64,000 nucleotides of DNA from Chamaea fasciata. Lineage: Eukaryota; Chordata; Aves; Passeriformes; Sylviidae. The notes under the pieces are model-generated. The model searched no databases and was not told where the DNA came from. It was given only the letters and a program-made list of their open reading frames with translations. Below, piece after piece: positions 10,931 to 22,330 of the stretch. Numbering within the stretch: position 1 is the stretch's first letter; each line of letters starts with the position of its first letter. The translations under genes and the position numbers were made by a program. The stretch lies in contig JARCOQ010000003.1 of the NCBI GenBank assembly GCA_029207755.1, positions 930,001-994,000 of the forward strand. Reading direction: 5' to 3'.

Positions 10931-13650
10931 ATCACACGACAGAACGGTGTTTTCCCCCCGCCGTGTCCTCCCTTAGCCCCTCCGCAAGAGGCGCAAGGCA
11001 GCGCCTGCTGATGGTGCTGTAAATCAGGCTCAAGGCATTTGCTGCCCGGGCTGTTGTTATCATCAAAGCTGTGGCTCTGAGCCAGCCTCCATTAAGAAGC
11101 ATCATCTTTGGAAATACCGACTTCCGGCTGTCTTTGCAGGAGTTTTCAGTCTGTGGGGAAAACCCCAGCAACATTTAAGTAATGTACGTTCACATTTTTG
11201 ACCTCTCTTGGCAAGGCTCAAGTGCAAGGCACAAGAGCACCTCACTGCAATGTGATATGGTTCTATTTCTATGGGGGTAAATTTTCAAAATTTGTTGAAA
11301 GAACCAGTAACTCCCACCAAAAAACCTCAAATGATCAACTAGAGGCTGCTAAATATTAATTCCCAACATAGCCATCATCTTCTGACAGGACCAACTACAA
11401 ATTCCAAGCCAACACAGAAACAAAAGCTCCCACACAGGGCTGGGCAGAGATGGTTTGGGAATCTGCATTTCTTTGGTAGTGATGGCAGCTCCTGGGTTTC
11501 CTTCTGCACCTTCACAACTTTTGCTCTCTATCAAAAAACAACACATGAAACAAGCATACCTTTTTTCTGCTCACCAGTATCACCTCCCATATGAGACAGG
11601 ATAGGGAGCAGCCCAGATCTTGGAGTGAGGAAGGCTCCTGATGGATGGGTGAGAGATCAGTCTCATTTGTAACTGATTCGTGGAGTGTTTTCATGTGCAG
11701 AGCAATCCCAAAGTTCGCTCCTTGGCACCTCAGCTCCATCACCTCTCTCTTAACATACTTCTCCAGACACAGGAAGCATTTCTGCTCTGCAAAGACAAGA
11801 TTGCATTAGGCCGTGGGGTTTTTAACACAAGAGGAGTTGCCATTTTGATTTATTTCATTGCTTCACACCAGAGAAGGTCCAGATCCAACTCTTTGTCTGA
11901 TGTAACAGTCATGAACACTGATTTTCTCACTTCCCTTCACAGATGCAAGACTCGAGCCCCAGTGGCCATCTAAGGCTGTGTGGTTGCAAAAGCAACACCA
12001 GAGACAAGCCTGTTTGTGAACCAGCCACACGATTTTCAAGCTGGCAGAAAAACTAGAAACCAGCTTGCACAAGCCTGAATCCTGCAGGGAACAGTACGGA
12101 ACAATGTCAGCTTCAGGATCTGAGCTGGGTATTCCAAGAGTCCTGCTTCATGACTTGGAGGATTTCTCATGGCTCACCTTTGTGATCCTGGAGAATGGGG
12201 GAGGTGGACAAGGGGATACAAGCAAGTCCTGTCCAACATCTCACCACACTGGATTTTCTTTTTTAGTCAGTCCTATTTTTAAGAAAGTGGGGTTTTGAGG
12301 CCTTGTTCACTGTGGCACTGAGTTTTGCTTAGACTGATGGTCAGATGCAACCTCCTTTCATTTTCTCCTCTTTCTTTCCAGAAGAAAACTGGGCCTGAAC
12401 ACACCTGCCATCAGCAGCAGGGCACTTCCACAGGCAGGAGTGTTCAGAAGAGTTCCCTATTCATCTCTGGGAGTTGGGTTTCACTTCTCTGCCTTGCAGC
12501 TCTGCACGAGCGGCTGGGCACTGCTCCAGTGCTGCTTACCTGCCCTCTCTCTCACTGAAAATGCAGCAGCCTTTCCCAAGCCAAAATGCCAAATGCTTGT
12601 GAGGAACAAGGATTTATCTGCTCTATCACAGCAGGTACAGAAAAAGTGTGACGTGAGGGCAGGTTGTGTGCCTGGTCTTTAATCCAAAACAAAGTAACTT
12701 TGCTTAAAAGGCTACAGTCAACCAAAGCTCTGTCTCTCTAAGAAGATCTTTTTTATTTGGTCATAAGGCACTTCTGTAATAAACTACATCATTACATTTC
12801 CTTCCTTAATTTTGTCTTTATGTTAAATCCAGCTGTGATTTTCAGTTTATTCTGGACACAGTGGAAGACTTGAGGACTCAACCGATTAAGAAAATAATTT
12901 TAAAGGGCAATTCAAGTTTCTGAAGGGATGTGTTGTGCTCACTTACAGGATCCAACTCTGTTCTGGAGTTACCCAGATCCATAACCTCCATTTCCAGCAC
13001 AGCTGTCTTCTGCAATGGAGCAGGAGAGTGATGTTAGTGCTGCTCACCATCCTTGAGACAGATGACACGTGTGTGTCCTGTGGGGAAGCTTTGGACAACG
13101 CTCCTGCACCAGGTTGCTTGGCCCAGATCTCTCGTGTTGGGGAACCCAGGGTATTTGTCTGGGCACCACAAAGTGGTGCAGCTTTGCAGGCAGAGGCCAG
13201 GAGCTCCTAAGCTGTTACCAGCCCAGTGGCATTTTGATTTGAACGTGACGGAGACACTCCAAAGGCTGTAATACTTAAGCAGTGGCCAATGGTTACAGTT
13301 TGCTGTTGCTCAAGAAACTTCCTTGCTCAGTAAGAGCAGCAGTGATGTGCCCAGCACTGGAGGTTTGGTCTGTGGGGGCTGCTTGCTGCACAGACAGAAA
13401 AGAACGCAGACATCGCTTCTTACACCCTCTAGCATGACAAGGCTGTAATTAAATCCCTTTTCCCAACACTCTGTGTCTAAGCACGAGGGGATGAGCTGGC
13501 ACGTGGAGCCTGCAGGGAGTTGGGATCAGCCGCAGAACAAAAGCGGAGACGTTCCCCCACCATTTTATTGTCTGTTTGTTGAACGTATCTCCAGCTCTGC
13601 TGGGAACTCCCCAGCACACAGGCTTAAAATGGAGCCTCTGCTTTGGTGGG

Positions 13651-13679
13651 TTTTTTTTTTGGTTTTTTTTTTTTTTTTT
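13651..13679 (+). repeat. Poly-T low-complexity tract
   Basis: Two T runs (10 and 17) separated by GG. This is simple sequence. Confidence 0.9.
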
Positions 13680-14861
13680 GCTTCATCTCTTCAGGGGCAA
13701 ATCTACTGAGCCATTGATTAGGTTATTTTGGGATCATGGCTCGGCACAATTGCCTGCTGTTATGCTGGCAGTCGTTTCTCAGAAGCCTGTCAGGCACATT
13801 TTACAGAGCTCCTGAAAACACAGAGCTCCCCGAGAACATTTTACACAGCACGTTTCTGATGCGCTTTTGTGTGCAAGTTGTTTGTGTCTCGGCAGCAGCC
13901 AAAGAGCCGTTTGGATGCGTTGGTTGCTATAGTAATTACTTTTCTTGGGAACTAAAATAATAGCTTCCAGCTCCTGCAGCTCGCTGCCGTGCAGGCTGCC
14001 TTCAACCAGAGACTCTTCATTTTGCGTTGGAGGGGGCTGGGGACTCTCAAGTGTGCTGAGAGACAGACTTTCCTCCCTATGCTTGTGCAGCTGATTTTGA
14101 ATTTAACCTTTGCAGAGGATGTGCCACAGGTCTGAAGGCTCAAAAATAAAAGTAGCTTGTGAAACAATAGGACAGTGCTGCAGCTGCGGTTTCTGATGAG
14201 GCGAAGATTTGGATTTGCTTTTCATTTACTGTTACTGAAAGCTGGTGGGAGAGGGGCTGAGGCTCGTGCTGAGGCTGGGTTTTAGTCTCAGCATGACTGG
14301 TTTTTTTAAGGAGCCTATAAAACACAGGGTGGGGGGCTCAGAGGAGTTTCAAAAACGCCTAAGCAAGCCCAGCAGGAACGTGACAAGGAGGGCAGCTCTG
14401 CATCGTTCCACATTTTTCTCTCTGGTGGGGTAACTGCTGTGTGGACCTGCATCTCTGGAGAGGGCAAGGGAGTCTCACAGGGGACAAAACAGCCTTTCAG
14501 AGCAACCCAACAGCTGGCAGAGGCCACCTCCCCCCTTCCATCTGCAGTCACAGAACATTTCTGAGTGACATTTTACACTGCAGCCCTGGATGGCTGCTTG
14601 AAAGGACAGAGTGCAGAGGCATCTCCCAGCAGCAGGACAAGCCCCACGCTCAGAGCTCTGGGAAGGTCTTCCAGGTGCTTTGGGCTCCTGGGCTGCCACA
14701 GCAGGGATTTCTGTGCAGCCTGCAGCCAGAGGGGCTGGCACAGCATGGCACTTCTGGATCTGCCACAGGAGCAGAAGAGAGGCAAGGGGCACAAGGAGGG
14801 ATAAGCCCAATCACCCTCCTGCATCGTGAAGCAGCTGCAGGCTGACTGCAGCTCAGACTCT

Positions 14862-14957
14862 TGACTCACAGGGCTTGACCTATATAAGGGTCCCAGCAAC
14901 AAGTGCCAGCTTGGTTTTGCAGTCAGAGGCCAGCAAAAGGTGGGGAGGATATAAAAA
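14862..14957 (+). promoter_or_regulatory. Possible TATA/AP-1 element (weak)
   Basis: TGACTCA at 14862-14868 is followed by TATATAAG at 14881-14888 and a second TATAAAAA at 14950. The arrangement resembles a promoter or LTR fragment, but no gene is recognisable downstream. It may be chance. Confidence 0.2.
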
Positions 14958-17689
14958 AAGGGCTCAGGGAAGGGAGCAGGAGGAGCTAGGATGAAAAGCA
15001 GAGAGAAAACAGATAGGGAAAGCATTTTACCTCCCAGTGCTGTCCTAGAAAATTTGCTCTCAGATGTGCACATGGCTGCATTGGCAACCGGCAGGGAGAT
15101 GCCAAAGGGAGATTAGGGCATCATCTGCTGAGGGCTGTAAAGGCACAACAGTTCCTGTTTGAGCAACAGCTACACAGAGATGCAGGGAGGGGGGTGTCTG
15201 GGGAAACCACAGGGCAAAAGTGAGCCTTCATGTGTGAGGGGGATGTGCTTGGCTTGCAGGCAGCAGGTGATGAGAACCTACTTCCCACGTGCAGATGTGC
15301 ACATCTGTCCCCACCCCCTCCCCAATTTAGGCACGGCACAGCCCCAGGGTTTGTGCCTGCACAGCTCTGCAGTTGAAGCAGTGCTGGATCCATGAGCATC
15401 CTCACTGCCCCCAGGCAATGCTGCAGAAAGGACCCTTTGCCATGCCCACCTGTTTCTTCTGTCCGAGACTTGAATTCCACAGTACTGCTGCAACGAAAGC
15501 TGGGCTTCCTATGGCTCTTTGTAAACCTCTCAGGCTGTTTTTCTGCTCTTCTATCAGATATTTTAGCTTCTTCTTTAGTCCTGGTGGATCGCGGCGTACC
15601 AAGAACTTAAAATTGTCCCTGAAGCAGCAGAAACAATACTCAAGATGCAAAATCTGAAATGCAAAAGGGGAAAAACAAAAAGAGTGTTTATCTGGCAAGA
15701 TGCTTTAGGAGAACAAAAAAGCAACTCAAATGCGTGATTTTTAGATTTTGTGTGAAATCACAAAAGAGTGATTTCACATCACTCCAGTGTATTACTTGAT
15801 TCTGTAGATTATTTTCTGTCTTTGAAACATACCACCTGTATTCACAGTGGCCAACACCTGCACTTTTCGCAAAGTAACAAAATTCATTTCTTTACCCACA
15901 ATGGGGCAGGTGTGGGAGAATCTTGGCTTTCCTTAAACAGGAAATCTGCAGCTGTTGTGGGGACTTTAAATCATAATTGAAAACATCATACAACTATGAG
16001 ATACAGACTCCAGTTACCACAAAGCAAGCAAAATAATTCAGACTGATTTAACCACAAAAATACGACACCTGAGTTTTAAGCCATGGCTTAGGGGAGGAAC
16101 AGGACAGGGCTAATTCATGACTTTTGATTTGTACTCGTCTGTAGAATGATTAATGAGAATATTTCTGGACCACTACATTTTCCTTTAATTTGGGAGTCAA
16201 TTTTGTTAATAATTATTTGATATTTTGCATTTGCTGTGAGCTGCTAGTGACTTAGAACATGTACTTTAGGAAGCCTTGTTATATTAAGAGCAAAAGCTGC
16301 AGCTACGTTAAAAATTCAGGGAGGCTGCAAAAACTTTTCTCTAGTTTAGCTTTAGCCAGCAGAACCTTCTTTGGAATAGGCAAAAATAGGCAGAGAGAAC
16401 ATTTTAGTGCTAATCAATAGAAGCAGTGCTTGTGCACCACATCAAACACAAGGACCTGTGTAAGCAGAGCTGCTTTGGCCTCACAAAGTGCTCATGCTGA
16501 GTAATGTGCATTAAACCACTCTGGGAACCCAAAGACAAGTCTGTGCTCTGGGGTGTTGCATCCCCAGCCAGCACAAAAGTGGGGTACTCTGCACCCAGCC
16601 TCACCCTGCAGACATCCTGGAGCACCAGTCAGATAAAACCCATCACCAGTCTCTGTTCCTACCACAGCAAGCAAAGTAGTCCAGTGCTGCTGCTCCATCC
16701 TGAATGGAAAGAGAAAAAGGAGATCAAGATTAGAAATAGGAAAAACTCATAGGAAAGCACCTGGCTCCCAGAAATTCTCTTGCTTTGACACTGAACTTTA
16801 TGCTTCAGTTATATTTTCATCATCAAAGAACAAAATACAAACCACCAGACAGCAATTAAATTACTATTTTAGTCAGCCATATTCCTTCTGGTAGCTCTTC
16901 TTCACAGGTGCTTACCCAGTGGTGATTCTGAGAAGCAACTTTTGCTTCACTAATTAAACACTGATAATTTTTAGCAACTGTTACCTAATGTAAGTACAGG
17001 ATTGTTACCCCTTCCTCCTCTGGGGATGCAACACTCAGGAACAAAAAAAAAAATGCTTCCAAAATCTCTGCACAGGGCACAGGCAACGTGTGCAGCATAC
17101 CCACAGGTCACCGGTGGAATCCATCTCTGCCCAACATGCCAACAGTTCAGCAAGCTGCCAGCACAAGGAAAACATTTCAGAACTGCAGTAATTTAATTCC
17201 ACAGCTCCAAGGAAGCAAAGCCATCCCTGGATGGGGATGTGAAAGTGCTCTTGCAGTGTTTGAGCAACAAATGGTGTGCAGTGTTCATGCAGATAAAAGC
17301 GGTACGAACCGGAGAGAGGAAGTACTGACTGCACCGGTTACAGTGTCCATCCCAGCAGGAATGCCGGTAACCACAGAAACCACCAAGGTGAAAAAACAAC
17401 CAGCACCCCCCGAGGGGCCCAAACCTGGGGAAAAGCCGTGACACTGGGGCTTTTATCTTTGCCGGGGCTGCACCAGTGCAAACAAGTGTCGTGGCTCTTG
17501 TCTGCTGCATTTACATCTGAAAAATCCCACAGGGTAACCCCTCAGGTCGCTTTTTTATCCTTTTAACAGAGGGTAATCACGCACCCTTTATACGACAAAG
17601 GAAAGGAGCAAAGCGAAGTCAAAACCACACATAATGGGAAAGGCCAAGATGAATGTTGGGAAAGCAGATTTTGTCCCCTCGTGCCTCAC

Positions 17690-18030
17690 TCGCCGTGATA
17701 AGGATTTTTATTTTACAGGCACGGATTCATTTTCTCGTGGGGCCTCAGGCTCCCTGGGCGTACCGAGGCTGTGCCCAGGCAGCAAAGAGGGGCTGGCGCT
17801 TTGCTTTCCTCCCTCCCAACCAGGGAGCCCGGAGCAGCTCCTCAGCTCTTCCTCCCGCCGCTACAGCCGCCTCCTTTCCTTCTGAGCACTTTCCATCGCC
17901 GGAGGCCAAGCGCAGCGTGAGCGAGCAGCTGCCGTGCTGCGCTGCAGGGCCGCAGCAGCGATGTGTGCGCGGCTTTCGGCCAGGCATGTCCCACACGTGG
18001 GCTTCTTCAGGGACCATTTAGAGTGCTTAC
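17690..18030. promoter_or_regulatory. Weak CpG-rich patch, possible distal regulatory element
   Basis: CpG dinucleotides are much denser here (roughly 25 in 340 bases) than in the surrounding several kilobases, and GC content rises. It lies about 3.6 kb upstream of HNRNPLL and 7 kb upstream of GALM. There is no splice-supported exon. It could be an enhancer or an unannotated promoter. Confidence 0.35.
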
Positions 18031-20314
18031 GACCTCATTTCACAGATAATGCAATTTTATTTGGCACTCAGCTCTGGTTTTGGGGATTTATGGACCGTGG
18101 ACTTGGACTGACTGCAGCTGGGTTTCCCCGGGCATGGGAGCATTCAAAATTCATCTTTTTCACTTGCAGTCAAAGGAATTTTTTTTCCCCCAGAAGTACT
18201 CACTAGACCAAGTTTATTTAGAGAATTAAACTCAAGAGTTATTTGGAATCTGATGCAGAGTAGCAAGTGGCAAGGAGCAGTAAGTGCTGTCCAGCCTAGA
18301 GGAGAGCGTGGACAAATTGAAAACAAAATAATAAAAACTGAGAAAAAATTCTACTTCAGTTTGTCCCGGTGTGCTGGTGTTTTCACCATCCCTCTGCAAC
18401 CTTCCAACAAGAGGGTGATCAGTGCACTACTTTCTTAAACTGCTGAGACTAAATTCCAAGGAAGGAACAAAACCCCTTCAAGTGTAATGCTTGAGCATTG
18501 TAAGACACATTCCCTGCCACAGTGAACTAATAATGAAATTTAAATTACAGTAATGGATGTAAGAAAGACAAGGCACAAAAGGAAGAGGAGACAAAAATGT
18601 CCTAGTAACAACATGTTCTTACAAACTACGAGCATAATCATGTGATTTAAATTTTTACCAGATTTGGGGAACTTTTTTCATGTCATTGTTCTCCTCTTTC
18701 TGCAATTATGTGGTTGTACTTGACTGCGTGGTGGTAAGCAAATGACACTAATTGTTACTCTTACTGCAGGGTAGTGGACTGGAACCATGAATTCTGTTTA
18801 TCAGCTCCAGGTAATAAAAATTGTATGGAAAGATCTATTTCAGGCAGTTCTAGCACCTTTCTTGTCTCTCTCTTTTTATACAAATGAAGCAGGTCTGACA
18901 AGCAACATGACAGTGAAATCCCTCTGCTGAGTCAGATGCTCAGTTTCAAACTTACATAATTGGGGTGTATTTCCATATTCCTTCCCTCCTTTCCTGTGCA
19001 CAGACAGGGGGAATGTCTGCTCCAAGGCTGCTCACAGGCAGCTGAGGGTGGAAGCCTCAATGTTGCAACTTAAATATTTAAAATACCTTATTAACATCTC
19101 CACAGCTGGATAATTAAACACTGTACCAGGTCAGCAAAGCAGGAGCTGCTGCCCAGTGACACTGGAGCCCATGTGCTGCACAGAAGCTGGGTGAAATTTT
19201 CTGTTTCAGGGACCACTGAGTAAACAAGGCTTCGGTCAAACAGTGTGCCATTTCCTCATTTTCAGAGAAGCAGTTCTAAGAACATGCAGGAAAGAGAATT
19301 TAATTATTAAAGCAAATCTGATTATTGCGGTGTTCCGATGCCGTTTTCTGACTCTGGTACATTCTGCGATTTCTCAGGCTGTTATTTTTTGCAGTGTTAT
19401 GGTGGAACTGCCTGCTAAAATCCCAGAGCCCAATCACACCCAACTGATTTACTAGAAATGTCATCTGGCACGTAAGTGTTTCTGTCCACAGCAGAAATTT
19501 CCGTGGTGGATTTGGAAAGAAGTGCCAAGAAAAGAAAAGCTTCGTGCTCACAGATGGCGTGTTCCTCCTCGACTCGTTCAACCACAAGAGATGTGTGCAC
19601 AGCTCCAGCCCTGTGGGCTGTGTGCTCTCAGAGCTGCAAGGGTTTCACTGTCAAAAATAGGTGCACCTATAAGAAATACTGAAAGGAAAACACAAACTAA
19701 AGAGCAAAGACCAAAGGGAAAACAAGAAGGTGAGAAACACGGCAAGTTGAGTTAAATTGGATGTATGTGCTCGCTGAGGAGAGGATGAGATGAGCTATCT
19801 GAGAGATGCAAATTCAGACCGTGCCAGGCAGAATGGGAAACTGAACCTCCTCCAACTTCTTGGAGGAGTGCCTTTATCACTGTGTTTCAGGGTAACTGAA
19901 AATGAGTAAACTGCACACCATTTGCTTTCCTTTCTGGCTTACAAACCTTACCAGCACCATTTCAGACTGAACAACGTTTAATCTGATACGAGTGTGGGGG
20001 GTTGAGTTTTTTCCCCCCAGACACAGCAAAGGAAGAAGAAAATAATATTTATATTGGCTGTCTTCTGAATTATTTCCCTCCCTCTTACTTGGTTGCTCAA
20101 CTGAAAAAGCAATCCTATACCCCTTCTCCACTGATCTGCTTCCAGCAGGGTTCCACTGCACACCCCTCTGGCTTTGGCAGCCACAAGAATGAATTCAGCT
20201 GGAAAGTCCTGTAAGCCACTCACAGCCTTCTCTTGGACTGAGGGGCAAGACACAGTCTGCTTAGGTGGTTTTGGCAAGATGGGTAGGAAATTGGCCAACA
20301 GGCTGCTCTCAGAG

Positions 20315-20828
20315 GGTTGTGGTCAATGTTTTTAACTCAGGGTGGCAAGTGGGGTCTCCCTGAGATGCCACTGGGCTCCATGCTGCTCAACTGCACAAGG
20401 ATTTGGGTGATGGATTTGAAAGCATCTTCACCCAGGTTGCTGATACCATCGAAAGGGGTGGTGAGGACAACCAGCCCCGTGAGGAACAACCGAAGGAGTT
20501 ACATCTTATCTCCCTGGAGGAGAGAAGGCTTGGAGGCAGGGGGCTAATCTCAATATGCCAGAGCGCTACAAAGAGGCTGGAGGCTCTCCTCACAAAGGAC
20601 CACGTGGAGACGACAAGGCACAACATAAATTTCCTCACGGTGAGAACCACCAAAGGCTGAAACACGGGGATGTGGTGGTAGAGTCCCTGTCAGGGGAGGT
20701 TTCCAAGCTGTCACCGGACAGGGCGCTCGATAACCTCCTCCAGGCTCCCTCCCACAAAAGCTGGACCAATGATCTTTCCGGCTCCCTTCCAGCCCGGGCT
20801 GTTCCATGGTTCTGTGATTCTGTGCAGA
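20315..20828 (+). mobile_element. CR1 LINE fragment (end of reverse transcriptase ORF plus 3'UTR)
   Basis: The sequence follows the CR1 order. First comes degraded RT coding (around 20345-20460, with a recognisable 'GLLDTI' region after 'LLNCTRIW'). Then come 'ctggaggagagaaggct', a copy of the 3'UTR with 'gggatgtggtggtagagtcc', and a terminus 'tggaccaatgatctttcc' ending in 'ggttctgtgattctgtg'. The 3' end on plus is near 20825. It is 5'-truncated and full of stops and indels, so it is an old inactive copy. Confidence 0.8.
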
Positions 20829-21349
20829 CAGGCACGGGCTCCCGTAGCCACCTGCACCAACACCGCCCTGAAGAAGGAACGAGCCCAGCCCCGCCATCTG
20901 CCAGCAGGGAGACCCGAATAAACGACAGTGCCAGCTGCCCACACAGGTGTCCGCCTCACCGAGCTCGCTGAGGGCGCTGCTGTTTCTCACCCGCTGGACA
21001 CCGGAGCCCACCCGCCCCCTGAACCAGCACCAACCAACTCCTTGCTGGGGGCCGAGGGCCGGGTGCGGGTGCTGAGGAGCGGTCCCAGCGCACACCGAGG
21101 CCTCTGTGACCTTGGTACCTCACGGCTGCCGTGGCCCCCGCAGCCGGGACACACCGGCCGGGCTCCGCGTCCCCCGCTGCCCCATCAGCCGGTGGCTCCA
21201 GGAAGGAGACCAAGGCTGGGCCGGCCGGAGCGGTGGCCGGCACGGGAAAGGCCGGGGGGCGCAGGGCGGGCGCGGAGGGACCCTCAGCGCGTCCCCCGCC
21301 GCCTTCCCCGGCCCGACCCCTTCAGGCAGGGCGCGGGGGACGGGCCCGA
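20829..21349. other. Upstream shoulder of the HNRNPLL promoter
   Basis: GC content rises steadily towards the CpG island. No exon is supported. Confidence 0.6.
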
Positions 21350-22330
21350 GGCGGTCACAGCGCGGTGACGGGCGCGCCCGCCGCCCAATGGGACCGCGCT
21401 GTTGTCTGATGGACACGCGAACTGACCGATGGGCGCGGCGCGCCCGCTCCCTCCCGGGCGCGGAGCCAATGGCGGCGGGCGGCGGGGCGGGGCCGTGTGT
21501 CGGCGGGGCGGGCCGTGTGCGGGGGCCGGGGCGCAGAGCATCGCTCGGGCTCGGTGCCGCCGCCGGCTCCGTCCCCGCTCCCGCCTCGCCTCCCCCGCCG
21601 GCCGCCCCTTCCCTCCCGCCGACATGTCGTCGCCGTCGTCCGGAGAGCGGTACGAGGAGGAAGAGGAGGAGGAGGAGGAAGACGGCGCCTACGAGAGCCA
21701 GGCCAAGCGGCTGAAGCCCAGCGCGGCCGCCGAGGAAGGCGAGATCGAGTACAGCGGCGCGGAGGAGAGCGAGGGCCGGCGGGACAAGCCCCCGGCGTCG
21801 CGCGGCGGCGGCGGCGGCTTCTCGGGCGGGGTGAGGGCCGCGGGGCCGGCGGGCGGGCGGGCGGGCGGGCGGGGGGCGGCTCCCCTCAGGCTGCCGGCGG
21901 GGGAGGGGGCTCGGCCCGCCCCGCCCCGCCCCTCCGGCGGGCGAGGCCGCGGCCGCCCCCGGCGCCGCTCCCCGGGCGGGGGGCCGTGCTCGGGGCCGGG
22001 CCGGGGGCTCCCCTCGGCCGCCGGGCCTCGCCGGGGTCCGGGCCCTCCGTCCGCTTCCCGGGCATGGAGGCGCTTCCGGCGGGGTGGGAAAGGCGGGGGC
22101 TCCGGGATCGCCGGGTCCTGGCTCCGCTCCGCGCTCCCCGCCCGCTCCTCGCCGCCCCGGGGCAGGGGCTGAGCCCGCAGCCCGAGGGATGGATGGGGGT
22201 GAGGATGTGGGTCTGCGAGCACCGGGATCGCCGCTGTTCGGCGGGCAGCCGGTGCCGTTCGGGTATCGCCATGGCAAGTTTAGTGGCGGCCCTGTTGCTG
22301 AGCGTAACTATAGAAACAGCGAGCGGGGGG
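21350..22330 (+). promoter_or_regulatory. HNRNPLL: HNRNPLL CpG-island promoter
   Basis: A very GC- and CpG-rich island surrounds exon 1 and extends into intron 1. Upstream of the ATG are CCAAT boxes at 21385-21389 and 21466-21470 and a GC box (GGGGCGGGGC) around 21484-21493. This is a typical TATA-less promoter. The transcription start is probably within 21500-21600. Confidence 0.85.
21624..21830 (+). CDS. HNRNPLL: HNRNPLL exon 1 (start codon)
   Basis: This exon encodes 69 codons. The ATG at 21624 starts MSSPSSGERYEEE, matching the human MSSSSSSPRETYEE start. A run of nine Glu is encoded by GAG/GAA repeats, followed by YESQAKRLK, EEGEIEYS and a Gly-rich tail. The donor GTGAGG is at 21831. 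The conserved YESQAKRLK and EGEI(E/D)YS blocks fix the frame, and the acidic and Gly runs vary between species. Confidence 0.94.

Larger units (their letters stand above)
10951..20310. other. Intergenic region between divergent GALM and HNRNPLL promoters
   Basis: About 9.4 kb with no exon I can support. It is mostly unique-looking AT-rich sequence with poly-T runs (13651-13679). Two patches are listed separately: a TATA/AP-1 pair near 14.87 kb and a CpG-rich patch at 17.7-18.0 kb. The open frames here are short and resemble no family. Confidence 0.7.

Noticed and set aside
20550..21095. 181-codon minus-strand frame overlapping the CR1 copy
   Set aside because: It is antisense to a LINE fragment and does not match the family's reading frame.
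21120..22277. 385-codon open frame on the minus strand across the HNRNPLL CpG island
   Set aside because: It is antisense to exon 1 in extremely GC-rich DNA, where stop codons are rare. The composition is Pro/Arg/Ala/Gly with no domain.
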